A stretch of 64,000 nucleotides of DNA. Origin: JAFAMB01 sp963775805 (GTDB lineage: Bacteria; Verrucomicrobiota; Verrucomicrobiia; Chthoniobacterales; JAFAMB01). Below, piece after piece: positions 25,853 through 34,327 of the stretch (positions are counted from its first letter, which is position 1; each line of letters opens with the position of its first letter). Location of the stretch: positions 310,001-374,000 of the forward strand of contig CAVZKG010000007.1 in the NCBI GenBank assembly GCA_963775805.1. Direction: 5' to 3'. A program made the translations under genes and the position numbers. The notes under the pieces are model-generated. The model saw only the letters and a program-made list of their open reading frames with translations, did not search any database and had not been told where the DNA came from.

Positions 25853-26899
25853 TTATCGTACGTCGATACCTGCAACGTCTTCCACAGTGCGTTGCTCTTC
25901 CTCTGCGGCCGCTATTCGGGTGGCCGCAGAATGTTCATGGAATACTTGCCGAATAATTTCCTCGATCGGTTCTTCCTCCACACTGAAATCGTGAACTTCG
26001 CAGTTTGACAGGATTGTGCGGCACGCCTCCGTTACTTTATTGCGCGGGACCTTTAGCTTCACTGAGTTTGTCGTTCGTTCGATCACTTCGCCTGTTTCAA
26101 ATGAGCAAGTGGGAGTTCGTTCGAAAGTGAAATGGAGGAGCTTGAAACCTGCGAATTTTTCAATGATGTCGGCCAATTCGCCGTCAAAAAAGAGCTGCCC
26201 ATGGTCGATGATGACGACCCGGTGGCAGAGTTCTTCGATATCTTGCATATAATGGCTTGTGAGAACCGTGGAGATCCGATTCTCCTGGCTGTAGTGTCGC
26301 AAAAAATCGCGCACCTTTTTCTGACTTACGACGTCCAGTCCAATGGTCGGTTCGTCCAAAAACAGGACCTTCGGGCTGTGAATCAGCGCGGCGATCAACT
26401 CCATTTTCATCCGCTCACCGAGACTCAGTTCGCGCACCATCACGTTCAGCTTGTCGCGAACGTCGAGGAGATCAATGAGCTCGTCGACGATCCGCCGGAA
26501 CTTGCTTTCCTCGATGTCATAGATAGTGCGGTTGAGTTCGAATGATTCGCGAGCCGGCAAATCCCACCAGAGCGCGTTCTTTTGTCCGAGAACGAGGCTG
26601 AATTGGCGCTTAAATTTCGCCTTGCGTTCCCAGGGAACATAGCCCAATACGTTGGCGCTTCCCGACGTAGGGACCAGGAGACCGGAGAGCATCTTCAGGA
26701 CAGTCGTCTTGCCGGCGCCATTCGGTCCTAGGAATCCGACGAATTCTCCCTCCTCGATTTTGAAGGAGACATTCCGGGCGGCGTGCGTTTCATCGTATCG
26801 CCGCGCGAACAAACCTTTTAGAGCGCCGGCGAGGCCATCCTGTTTCTTGTAAGTCCTGTAGGTCTTCGACAGACCTTCGGCGGCGATTGCAACTCCCAT
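25853..26899 (-). CDS. ABC-2 type transporter ATP-binding protein
   Basis: The ATPase (348 residues) has Walker A GFLGPNGAGKTTVLKML, Q-loop LVLGQKNALWWDL, signature LSLGERMKMELIAALIHSP, Walker B VLFLDEPTIGLD and the His switch in LTSHYMQDI. The VLGQKNALWWDLPARESF block is typical of the ABC-2 group often annotated as daunorubicin/viologen exporter ATPases. The C-terminal 100 residues form a regulatory extension. The permease partners lie beyond the local neighbourhood: the next gene downstream is plus-strand larB. A hairpin abuts its start codon. Confidence 0.88.
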   Translation of the reverse strand: MGVAIAAEGLSKTYRTYKKQDGLAGALKGLFARRYDETHAARNVSFKIEEGEFVGFLGPNGAGKTTVLKMLSGLLVPTSGSANVLGYVPWERKAKFKRQFSLVLGQKNALWWDLPARESFELNRTIYDIEESKFRRIVDELIDLLDVRDKLNVMVRELSLGERMKMELIAALIHSPKVLFLDEPTIGLDVVSQKKVRDFLRHYSQENRISTVLTSHYMQDIEELCHRVVIIDHGQLFFDGELADIIEKFAGFKLLHFTFERTPTCSFETGEVIERTTNSVKLKVPRNKVTEACRTILSNCEVHDFSVEEEPIEEIIRQVFHEHSAATRIAAAEEEQRTVEDVAGIDVR

Positions 26900-26945
26900 G
26901 GCTCAACCATATCACAAGCACAAACCTTTGTGATATCGTGGAGCC
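26900..26945 (-). promoter_or_regulatory. hairpin immediately upstream of the ABC ATPase start codon
   Basis: ATATCACAA (26909-26917) pairs perfectly with TTGTGATAT (26928-26936) over a 10-nt loop. An outer 5-bp arm (GGCTC 26900-26904 with GAGCC 26941-26945) is separated by two 4-nt bulges. The 3' end of the transcribed hairpin touches the ATG at 26899, so it could hide the ribosome binding site. It lies 44 bp after the dxs stop on the same strand and could also end dxs transcripts. Confidence 0.5.
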
Positions 26946-26988
26946 AAAGAGCCGCTCACGGAGCGGTTCCCGAAGTGTTAATCTGCGT

Positions 26989-28917
26989 TTACGCCGCTGT
27001 CTTCGGCCTAGTCTTCCGAGTGTTTTTCAGGAACGGGCGCAGTTTTTCGACAGCGGCAGCCGCTGTGAGACCGTGCTTTTTCCGCAAAACCGGAATTGTG
27101 CCGTGTTCGACAAATTGGTCTGGCCAGCCGATTCGAACGACAGGGGTGGTTATCCGCACCTCCGCCAGATGTTCCATCACGGCGCAGCCAAAACCATTGT
27201 GGAGAACGTGATCTTCGAATGTGCAAACCGCATCGACGCTTCGTGCAAAGAATTCGAGTGTTCCCGCGTCCATCGGCTTGATCCAGCGAGGGTTGATCAA
27301 AGCCACCGAGAGCCCCTCTGCTTCGAGCAAAGTGGCCGTTTCTTTGGCTAGATCAAACATGTTGCCGAGTCCGAAAAGTGCAACGTCTCTCCCGTGCTGT
27401 ACCACTTCCGCTTTTCCGATCTCCAACAGTTTTGGCTGAACTTTCGGTTTTGCGCCTGTGCCCGCGCCACGAGGGTAGCGGATCGCAATTGGACCCTGGT
27501 GGTAATTCACCATTGTCCAGAGCATATCGACGAACTCTTCTTCATCCTTGGCCTGCATATGGACCATGTTGGGGATGTGCCGAAGATACCCGATATCGAA
27601 AAGGCCATGATGAGTAGGACCGTCGTCGCCAGACAACCCGGCCCTGTCCATGCAAAGGGCGACGTTCAAGTTCTGCAATGCAATGTCATGAATTAACATG
27701 TCGTAAGCGCGTTGCATGAACGTTGAATAAATTGCCAGAAACGGCTTGAAACCTTCGGTGGCAAGACCGCTTGCAAACAGAGCTGCGTGTTCTTCTGCAA
27801 TGCCGACATCGAAATACTGCGTCGGATGTTTCGCTGCGAAATGAAACAATCCTGTCCCGGAGGGCATTGCTGCGGTAATCGCCATGATCTTGTTGTTCTG
27901 ATCAGCGAACTTCGCGAGCGTTTGTCCGAACAGATCGGAATAAGTCGGTGTCGTCGCGGCCGTTGTTTCGCCTGTTTCCAGCTTGAATTTGCCGAGGCCA
28001 TGGAACTTACCAGGCTGGGCAAGCGCTGGGGCGTAACCCTTCCCTTTTTGCGTAATGATATGGAGAAGGACCGGTTCGTTCTGCTTTTTAAGAAACTCAA
28101 ACGTCTGGATCAGCAGAGGAATGTCGTGTCCGTCGATCGGACCATAGTAGCGAAGGCCGAGATCTTCGAAAATCACGCTCGGCAGAACGAGATGTTTGAC
28201 GCCTTCTTCGACTTTGTGAACGAATTGCTGGGCGAATCGGCCGGCAATCATCTCGACGAATTTTGCCGCTTTCTCGTGCAAATGACTGTAGGCGTCGTTG
28301 GTGACCAGTTTATTCAGGTAATTGGCGATGGCACCGACGTTCTTCGCGATCGACCATTCGTTGTCGTTTAACACCACGATGAATCGCCGTGTGTTATCGG
28401 CCACATTGTTCAATGCTTCGTAGCTTGTGCCACAGGTGAATGCGGCGTCCCCGGCAACAACGACAACATTTTCGCGTCCGGCTCGCCGATCTCTAGCGAC
28501 CGCCATTCCTAAAGCCGCGGAAAGCGCGGTGCCTGCATGGCCGGCTCCGTAGCAATCGTGTTCACTCTCGCTGCGAAGCAGAAATCCGTTCAACCCTTGG
28601 TATTGCCGGATTGTATTGAATCGATCCCGGCGGCCGGTCAGCAATTTGTGGACGTATCCCTGGTGACTGACGTCGAAAACGAGCTTATCGGCAGGTGTAT
28701 TGAAGACCCGGTGTAAAGCAATCGTCAGCTCGACGACCCCGAGATTAGGGCCGAGATGCCCTCCAACCTGCGACAGGACGGTAATAAGTTCGTCCCGGAT
28801 CTCCTGTGCGAGCTGTGGAAGCTGTGTTTCCTCAAGCCGCTTCAGATCCGACGGCGAATTGATTGAGTCCAATAGCGGCGAGTCCGTCGCGGCATCAAAA
28901 GAGTCTGATTTCTTCAT
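26989..28917 (-). CDS. dxs: 1-deoxy-D-xylulose-5-phosphate synthase
   Basis: Dxs joins pyruvate and glyceraldehyde-3-phosphate with thiamine diphosphate, the entry step of MEP isoprenoid synthesis. The protein (642 residues) has the catalytic/TPP features: FDVSHQGYVHKLLTGR, GAGHAGTALSAALGMAVARD, VVAGDAAFTCGTSYEALNN (GDG-like TPP motif, here GDA), YYGPIDGHDI, and a transketolase pyrimidine domain with CMDRAGLSGDDGPTHHGLFD. The Gly of the usual GDGxx TPP motif is Ala. It overlaps xseB by 23 bp, so the two are translationally coupled, as xseB-ispA-dxs clusters are elsewhere. ispA is missing here. Confidence 0.96.
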   Translation of the reverse strand: MKKSDSFDAATDSPLLDSINSPSDLKRLEETQLPQLAQEIRDELITVLSQVGGHLGPNLGVVELTIALHRVFNTPADKLVFDVSHQGYVHKLLTGRRDRFNTIRQYQGLNGFLLRSESEHDCYGAGHAGTALSAALGMAVARDRRAGRENVVVVAGDAAFTCGTSYEALNNVADNTRRFIVVLNDNEWSIAKNVGAIANYLNKLVTNDAYSHLHEKAAKFVEMIAGRFAQQFVHKVEEGVKHLVLPSVIFEDLGLRYYGPIDGHDIPLLIQTFEFLKKQNEPVLLHIITQKGKGYAPALAQPGKFHGLGKFKLETGETTAATTPTYSDLFGQTLAKFADQNNKIMAITAAMPSGTGLFHFAAKHPTQYFDVGIAEEHAALFASGLATEGFKPFLAIYSTFMQRAYDMLIHDIALQNLNVALCMDRAGLSGDDGPTHHGLFDIGYLRHIPNMVHMQAKDEEEFVDMLWTMVNYHQGPIAIRYPRGAGTGAKPKVQPKLLEIGKAEVVQHGRDVALFGLGNMFDLAKETATLLEAEGLSVALINPRWIKPMDAGTLEFFARSVDAVCTFEDHVLHNGFGCAVMEHLAEVRITTPVVRIGWPDQFVEHGTIPVLRKKHGLTAAAAVEKLRPFLKNTRKTRPKTAA

Positions 28918-29194
28918 TCTTAATCTTGTTTGTGTCCTTCAGCGAATCCTGCGCGGTCCCGACGTCCGATGGCTGCTCTTTTCTATTAGCAGTTCGGCTT
29001 AACGTCTCGATTCGGTTCTCCGCACCCGCAAGTCGCTGGTTACAAATGCCTACGAGCCGGATTCCTTCTTCGTACCGCACCAACAGTTCTTCCAGTGGCA
29101 ACTTGGAAGATTCCATTTCTCCGACGATCTTTTCCAATCGTTCCATTGCCGTCTCAAAGGAGACTTCGCTTGCGGCTGACTCGGTTTTCGGCAT
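28895..29194 (-). CDS. xseB: exodeoxyribonuclease VII small subunit
   Basis: From ATG 29194 the protein is 99 residues. SFETAMERLEKIVGEMESSKLPLEELLVRYEEGIRLVGICNQRLAGAENRIETL is the whole two-helix XseB domain. XseB binds many copies to XseA to form ExoVII, which degrades single-stranded DNA. The C-terminal 25 residues are polar and disordered-looking, and their coding sequence overlaps the dxs start. xseA is not adjacent on this side. A frame extension to 29242 is rejected because the family starts near MPKTES. Confidence 0.92.
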   Translation of the reverse strand: MPKTESAASEVSFETAMERLEKIVGEMESSKLPLEELLVRYEEGIRLVGICNQRLAGAENRIETLSRTANRKEQPSDVGTAQDSLKDTNKIKNEEIRLF

Positions 29195-29355
29195 CAGTAA
29201 GTGTCGGACAGTAACCAGGGGTAAAAATAAAGCCAATAACATTTGTCTTGGCTCCCCGGCCGTCAGAATCGAGGACTTCTACGTCAATTTTGCGACGTCG
29301 CAACGAAGATTTTGATTAGAACCGGACAATGCCTTCCGGTAAAGATCAGGGAGTT

Positions 29356-30417
29356 CTAATCGCTGTCGCGAAACCGCTGCTGCCAATTTTCGCGGTTTGC
29401 CGGTGCGAACAGGGGCAGCTTCTGCTGCAGGTAGGCTGGATGCTCCGCTGCGGTCACGGTGATCGTGATTTCTTTGCCGTCTCGCTGGACGACAATCGGA
29501 ACATCTTCATCAGCTGTCAGAAAGAATGACGCATTGACGACGTCAGGAGGGGAATGAATCGGCATCGAACCAATTTTCAAAAGGACATCACCAGGTTGCA
29601 AACCGGAATCAGCGCCCGGAGACCCGTCTGCAAAGCTCTGGATGACAGCGTTGGACTCATGGCCCGGTTCTTCCGATTCGACAACGTTGACTCCGACCCA
29701 TCCCGGTCTCACCTGGCCAAACCGCACATAATCGTTCCGCACTTTTTCCGCCGCTTTTATCGGAAGCGCGTAGCAGGCAGTCCGATTGTCGATCGGGCAA
29801 ATCAGAACACCGACGACTTCGCCATTCAGGTCGAGAACGGGAGCACCCGCTTCGCCGCGTTGCGCTGCAATGTTCGCACGGATCAAAGTTGTGCTGAAGA
29901 ATTGATTCGCGTATTTCAGATCGAAACCGCCGATCATTCCGAATGTCGGCGTTTCCGAAAGATCCATCGGATAGCCTACCGCCACGACAGGAGAGGTGAT
30001 CTTCAGTGTGTCCGAATCGCCAATCGGCAGCCAAGGCGTTGTCGCATTGACCCTCAATATTGCAATCCCGCTCCGTGGATCGGCAACGAGACGTTCGGCA
30101 GGATATCGACCCACGCCAAATTCAACGATGATATCCTTGGATTCACCGCCCACCGCGTAGGAAGTCATGAGCGTTCCGCTCGGATCGATGAAAAAACCGG
30201 TTCCGGCTAATTTCCCATGTTCATCTTCCGCCTGAACTCGGACGACCGCGCTTTTCGCACCGTCGAAAACCTTCTCAACTTCGGCGGAAATAGAATTGAG
30301 CCCTTGTTGTGCAAACAGCCGGGTAGCACCCAACATCAATAGCACCAGACCGGCGTTCAGAGCCGTTGCGCGTCGCACTGTCTGAAGCTGACTGCTACCG
30401 AAGAGTGGCAACATCAA
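29356..30417 (-). CDS. HtrA-like PDZ protein lacking the catalytic triad
   Basis: The protein (353 residues) has a signal peptide (hydrophobic 21-36), a trypsin-like domain and one PDZ domain (GWVGVNVVESEEPGHESNAVIQSFADGSPG and later). Aligned by eye to DegP/DegS motifs, the catalytic His position (TNNHV) reads TSYAV with Ala88, the Asp position (SDIAL) reads SGIAI with Gly117, and the Ser position (GNSGG) reads GEAGA with Ala190. All three are lost, so it is probably a non-proteolytic scaffold or chaperone in the periplasm. It is the third gene of an operon with an ECF sigma factor and a membrane-anchored partner, 2 bp downstream. Confidence 0.88.
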   Translation of the reverse strand: MMLPLFGSSQLQTVRRATALNAGLVLLMLGATRLFAQQGLNSISAEVEKVFDGAKSAVVRVQAEDEHGKLAGTGFFIDPSGTLMTSYAVGGESKDIIVEFGVGRYPAERLVADPRSGIAILRVNATTPWLPIGDSDTLKITSPVVAVGYPMDLSETPTFGMIGGFDLKYANQFFSTTLIRANIAAQRGEAGAPVLDLNGEVVGVLICPIDNRTACYALPIKAAEKVRNDYVRFGQVRPGWVGVNVVESEEPGHESNAVIQSFADGSPGADSGLQPGDVLLKIGSMPIHSPPDVVNASFFLTADEDVPIVVQRDGKEITITVTAAEHPAYLQQKLPLFAPANRENWQQRFRDSD

Positions 30418-30419
30418 AG

Positions 30420-30917
30420 TTAAAAGCTGAACGAAGCCTGGTAGCTGACCGGTCTTCCATCCAGCACATATCGCGGAAGCGCGGTTTGTGACGGCCGGAG
30501 AACAGGGACAACCCTAGGTGAGGCACTCGAGCGGTCAAATTTTGACCAGTCAAGATTCCCGTTCAGTGCCAGTTTATTGGACGAGACTTCCAGTGTGGCC
30601 GGTGTAGAAGCCACCGAAGCCAGACCACTACTCATGTCTACTGCGTCTCTAGTCGGTGCCCATACACCTGATCCAACGATTGTAGCAGCCACCAAGAATG
30701 CACCAAAAGCCGCACCGTACGCGTACCGCGGTACCCGAAAACTCCAAAGGCCCGAAGTCAATCGCTCGGACCAGATCTGAAACGCGGAGCGTCGTAAAAG
30801 CTCTTGGCGTTGGCGCCGATGGAATTCGGTTAATGTACGGTCAAAATATCCTGGGGGTGGTTGCTCGAATCGTTTGAGCCGAAGCAATTTCTGTAACTGC
30901 TGATCGTCGAGCATCAT
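30420..30917 (-). CDS. putative anti-sigma factor, single-pass membrane protein
   Basis: The protein (165 residues) has a cytoplasmic N-terminus (LQKLLRLKRFEQPPPGYFDRTLTEFHRRQRQELL), a transmembrane segment near residues 66-86 (YGAAFGAFLVAATIVGSGVW), and a periplasmic tail. FEQPPPGYF is a short motif often seen in anti-sigma-like proteins of this kind. Its start overlaps the end of the ECF sigma gene by 4 bp, the classical arrangement of a sigma factor and its anti-sigma factor. No zinc anti-sigma HxxxCxxC motif is present. Confidence 0.65.
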   Translation of the reverse strand: MMLDDQQLQKLLRLKRFEQPPPGYFDRTLTEFHRRQRQELLRRSAFQIWSERLTSGLWSFRVPRYAYGAAFGAFLVAATIVGSGVWAPTRDAVDMSSGLASVASTPATLEVSSNKLALNGNLDWSKFDRSSASPRVVPVLRPSQTALPRYVLDGRPVSYQASFSF

Positions 30918-31501
30918 TTCTTTCTAAACTCCTCGAGATAATTCTGCAACTGTCGATGTGCGTAGAATAGCCGCGAACGCACTGTCGCCTCGGGGATACC
31001 GAGGATCTTGGCTATTTCGGCGTGTGCCATTCCTTGAATGTCAAACATCGTGACCACAGCTCTATGTTCAACAGACAGCTTCATCATCGCTTCGTTCAAT
31101 CTGCGCTGAAGTTCTGACAGATCTACTTCGCGAACTGGCGTATTGGTTGCAGTCAATTCGATAAATTCCCTGTCATTCTGCACATTCGCGTCGATGTCGT
31201 CCAGACTCATCTGAAAGCGGCGTCCGCGCTTTTTGACAAAGTTGATCGTCATATTGACCGCGATTGCATGGATCCAGGTATAAAAGCTGGATTTTCCACG
31301 GAAACCGTTGATGGAGCGATAGGCTTTCGCAAAGACCTCGAGCAACAGATCGTTGGCGTCTTCGTGGTTGGACGTCATGTTGTAGATCAACGAGTAAACG
31401 CGAGGACTGTACTTTTGCCAAAGCACATCGAAGGCCCGAGTGTCGCCGGTCTGCGTCAGGCGAACCAACGTTTCATCGTCGGGCAAGTTCTGGTCGTCCA
31501 T
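30914..31501 (-). CDS. ECF-type RNA polymerase sigma factor
   Basis: The protein (195 residues) has sigma-70 region 2 (AFDVLWQKYSPRVYSLIYNMTSNHEDANDLLLEVFAKAYRSI and SFYTWIHAIAVNMTINFVKKRGRR) and region 4 (KLSVEHRAVVTMFDIQGMAHAEIAKILGIPEATVRSRLFYAHRQL). No region 3 is present, as expected for ECF sigmas. It heads an operon with the putative anti-sigma gene (4-bp overlap) and the catalytically dead HtrA-like gene, suggesting envelope-stress control of its own operon. Confidence 0.93.
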   Translation of the reverse strand: MDDQNLPDDETLVRLTQTGDTRAFDVLWQKYSPRVYSLIYNMTSNHEDANDLLLEVFAKAYRSINGFRGKSSFYTWIHAIAVNMTINFVKKRGRRFQMSLDDIDANVQNDREFIELTATNTPVREVDLSELQRRLNEAMMKLSVEHRAVVTMFDIQGMAHAEIAKILGIPEATVRSRLFYAHRQLQNYLEEFRKK

Positions 31502-31581
31502 TCAGCCGTTACTCTGCAATAGTGGACCAAACTCCGGGCTGGCAGAGAATAAAAGTGCAAATGAACGATCTTTAACTCTGT

Positions 31582-32076
31582 TCAACGGACTACGCCGGTT
31601 TCGACCCGGCGATTCTTTGCCCACGCCGCCTCATCATGACCTGGATCGGCAGGCATTTCCTGTCCGAAACTGACCGTTTGAATCCGGCTCGGTGATACCC
31701 CTAATGAAAGCAGATAGTTGCGCGCCGCTTGGGCACGCCGCTCTCCGAGACCGCGGTTATATTCCGGTGTGCCTCGCTCGTCTGTGAACCCTGCGAGAAT
31801 AATGTTGTTTTGTGCCCCCTTCATGAAATCGGCAATTTTTCGAAGTTTGTTTCCTTCGTCAGGAGAGATTTCAAAGCCATCAAAAGCGAAGTAAACCGGT
31901 TCAAACTGCCCTTTGACTACGTTATTGCTGAAGAAGGATACCCCTTCCTGTCGAGGTGGGAGCGGCGTGCCGTTGACGGTATCGCCATCAACTCCGGCGT
32001 ACTCCTGTTTTTGTTGTTTTTGGCAAGCGACAAAACTCAAGGCCAGTAAACAGCAGAGAACACGGATATTTTTCAT
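31582..32076 (-). CDS. pal: peptidoglycan-associated lipoprotein Pal (OmpA-like)
   Basis: From ATG 32076 the protein is 164 residues. It has a lipoprotein signal (LALSFVAC) and an OmpA/Pal C-terminal domain: VYFAFDGFEISPDEGNKLRKIADFM, ILAGFTDERGTPEYNRGLGERRAQAARNYLLSLGV, and AWAKNRRVE. It anchors the outer membrane to peptidoglycan and binds TolB. It is 21 bp downstream of tolB on the same strand. Eleven earlier in-frame codons are rejected as the start because MKNIRVLCCLLAL is a normal lipoprotein start. The usual tolQRA and cpoB are absent here. Confidence 0.93.
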   Translation of the reverse strand: MKNIRVLCCLLALSFVACQKQQKQEYAGVDGDTVNGTPLPPRQEGVSFFSNNVVKGQFEPVYFAFDGFEISPDEGNKLRKIADFMKGAQNNIILAGFTDERGTPEYNRGLGERRAQAARNYLLSLGVSPSRIQTVSFGQEMPADPGHDEAAWAKNRRVETGVVR

Positions 32077-32096
32077 GATGGTTGTACAAGTTCGAT

Positions 32097-33248
32097 TCAA
32101 CGCGACCAAGTGGGCTCGGAGATCTGTCCGAGATCACCTATCAGCCGTGTCTCGCGACCGCTAACAGTGTCAAACAAAAACAGCCCGTTGCCTCTTGAAA
32201 AAATAATGTGAAGCGAGTCGGGACCCCAGACAGGATTCTCGCCGTCCGACACAGCAATGCGTGTGGAACCGGAATCGAGGTCCAAAATTGCGATTTGGAA
32301 TCCACCGCTTCGGACATTGAATGTCACTCGCTTTCCATCGGGTGACCAATTCGGTTGCGTGTTGTATCCGAACCCGGTCTGCAACGCGCGTCCATTACCG
32401 CCTGAAACCGGGATTCGGAATAGCTGCGGACCGCCGCGCTCATCCGATGAGTAGATGATCTCCGATCCGCTTGGAGACCATGTGGGCGAGGATTCCACCC
32501 CGCGACCGCGAGTGACACGACGCGCTGAGTCGCCATTCAATCCGGTGATGTAGATCTCTGGGTTGCCATCTTTGCTTAGCGTGCACGCAATCAAATTTCC
32601 TGCGGGCGAAAATGCGGCGCCCGAATTGGTCCCTGGGTATTTGATAATGCGATTACGTGAGCCGCTTGCGAGGTCGACCAGGTAAATGTCCGCGTAGCCG
32701 CTTTGGTAGCCGGTGTAAGCAAGCCGGCGTCCATCCTGAGACAATGCCGGGCTAACGCTGATCGCCCCGTCATGGGTAAGCTGTACAGTTCGTGCCCCGT
32801 CATAATCGCAGGTATAGATTTCCTTATGACCGGTTCGATCTGCGACGAACGCAACCTTTGAAAGCGCGATGCCTTTTTGTCCGGTCAATGTCTCAACGAG
32901 GTCATTGGTAAATTCGTGAACTGCCCTGCGTGTGTCGCCGTTGTACGTCTTCTGTAGAACGACGTTGCCGGATTTCTCTGTTGCAACGGCATTGAAAGAA
33001 CCTGAATTGGCCGTTCCGCTCAAGGAGACTGTTCCGGAAGCGGCATCGCCGAGCGACAAGGATCCCGATAGCTGGATGTCGTTTTTCAGCACGCTCGTTG
33101 CCGAACTTCCAGCGGGCCCTCCGATATCCCGGACTTCAACTTGTAGCGAGGTTCCTTTCCGAACGGTAATCACCGGTCCGCCAGAATCCTGAGCAAAAAG
33201 AGCAGTCGCTAAAGTTAATAAACAAACAACGGAGGAAAGAACGTTCAT
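32097..33248 (-). CDS. tolB: Tol-Pal system beta-propeller protein TolB
   Basis: From ATG 33248 the protein is 383 residues with a signal peptide (VVCLLTLATALFAQ). The N-terminal TolB domain (TGQKGIALSKVAFVADRTGHKEIYTCDYDG) leads into WD40-like PD40 blades: repeated SPALSQDGRRLAYTGY, GAAFSPAGNL, SPTWSPSGSEIIYSSDERGG and QPNWSPDGKRVTFNV. It is periplasmic and works with Pal in outer-membrane constriction and integrity. It is divergent from the nucleotidyltransferase gene, with a long perfect hairpin between them. Confidence 0.94.
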   Translation of the reverse strand: MNVLSSVVCLLTLATALFAQDSGGPVITVRKGTSLQVEVRDIGGPAGSSATSVLKNDIQLSGSLSLGDAASGTVSLSGTANSGSFNAVATEKSGNVVLQKTYNGDTRRAVHEFTNDLVETLTGQKGIALSKVAFVADRTGHKEIYTCDYDGARTVQLTHDGAISVSPALSQDGRRLAYTGYQSGYADIYLVDLASGSRNRIIKYPGTNSGAAFSPAGNLIACTLSKDGNPEIYITGLNGDSARRVTRGRGVESSPTWSPSGSEIIYSSDERGGPQLFRIPVSGGNGRALQTGFGYNTQPNWSPDGKRVTFNVRSGGFQIAILDLDSGSTRIAVSDGENPVWGPDSLHIIFSRGNGLFLFDTVSGRETRLIGDLGQISEPTWSR

Positions 33249-33301
33249 CGTGATTTTATCGCGTTTGAGCCTTTTACCTGCTGAAGATCCGAAGTCAATA
33301 G

Positions 33302-33343
33302 CGCGAAAGTCTAACAAGAGTCTTGGCTTGTTAGACTTTCGCG
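33302..33343. promoter_or_regulatory. 17-bp perfect inverted repeat between divergent tolB and nucleotidyltransferase genes
   Basis: CGCGAAAGTCTAACAAG (33302-33318) is the exact reverse complement of 33327-33343, with an 8-nt loop. The hairpin lies 53 bp upstream of tolB and 18 bp upstream of the plus-strand gene. No T-run follows. It could be a transcription regulator site for both genes or a cruciform. Confidence 0.8.
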
Positions 33344-33361
33344 GTAAGGTCCCATCCGTTC

Positions 33362-34327
33362 ATGACAGAACCTGTACGGAAGGCTTTTGTGCTTGGCGCC
33401 GGCTTGGGAACTCGGTTGCGACCACTCACGAACCTGTTGCCTAAACCGTTGTTGCCGATATTTGGTAAACCGCTCATCACATTTGCCTTCGATCATCTTC
33501 GTCATGCCGGTGTCGAAGAATTTGTGGTCAATACACATCATTTGCCTGGGAAATTTATTGAACAATTTCCCGATGACGAATACGCGACCGTGCCAGTCAC
33601 TCTGATGCATGAGCCGGAACTGCTCGGAACCGGAGGTGGTATCAAGAACATCGAGAGCAAGATCGGTGGCGAAGATTTTATCGTATACAGTGGCGATATT
33701 CTCACAGACGTTGCGATCGGCCAGCTTATTGAAGAACATTGTTCCAGGCAGAATGATGTGACGCTTGCGCTTCGGTCCACCAAGTTTTCACCAAGCATCC
33801 ACTGGTCCGGCGAATCTGGTCGAATAGTCGATATCCAGGGGAGCCTTGAGACCGGGGCGAAGGGCGAATTCGATTTTGCCGGGATTTCAGTCTGGCGTTC
33901 GTCTGTCTTCTCCCGAATTCATCCGAAAACAAAGATCTCATTTATCCCGATCCTGATTAAGTGGATGAGAGAAGGCGGCAAAATAGGCGGGGTGCCGTTG
34001 GAAGAAGGTCGCTGGTTTAACATCGGCTCCAACCAAGAGTATGTTGCGGCTCACAAGATGATCGCCGAGGAAAAATGGACGCCTTACTATTTGCGCCCTG
34101 GTTCCTGGCCCCGGTTGTTTGATCCTTCCGCGCAGATTTCGCCGCGCGCCAAAATCGAAGGAGGTTCCTACATCGGCGCCCATTGCCAGGTAGCGGACCG
34201 GGCCCTGATTCGGGATTCGATTTTGTTGCCCGGCTCCTCTGTTCCTCAAGACACCTCTTTGCAATCCTGCATCGTAGCTGGTGTTTCTCTTTCCGCCGGA
34301 AGTTATCTGGAGTCCATATTTGTATGA
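33362..34327 (+). CDS. sugar-1-phosphate nucleotidyltransferase (MurU/mannose-1-P guanylyltransferase-like)
   Basis: The enzyme (321 residues) has the NTP-transferase signature AFVLGAGLGTRLRPLTNLLPKPLLPIFGKPLI (residues 8-40). The metal/nucleotide Asp lies in VYSGDILTD and a substrate Glu in LLGTGGGIKN. A left-handed beta-helix tail (SPRAKIEGGSYIGAHCQVADRALIRDSILLPGSS) follows. It is 4 bp overlapped by a kinase of the AmgK type, which matches the AmgK/MurU pair that recycles N-acetylmuramate as UDP-MurNAc. A GDP-mannose role is possible too. The beta-helix tail is not typical of MurU. Confidence 0.8.
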   Translation: MTEPVRKAFVLGAGLGTRLRPLTNLLPKPLLPIFGKPLITFAFDHLRHAGVEEFVVNTHHLPGKFIEQFPDDEYATVPVTLMHEPELLGTGGGIKNIESKIGGEDFIVYSGDILTDVAIGQLIEEHCSRQNDVTLALRSTKFSPSIHWSGESGRIVDIQGSLETGAKGEFDFAGISVWRSSVFSRIHPKTKISFIPILIKWMREGGKIGGVPLEEGRWFNIGSNQEYVAAHKMIAEEKWTPYYLRPGSWPRLFDPSAQISPRAKIEGGSYIGAHCQVADRALIRDSILLPGSSVPQDTSLQSCIVAGVSLSAGSYLESIFV

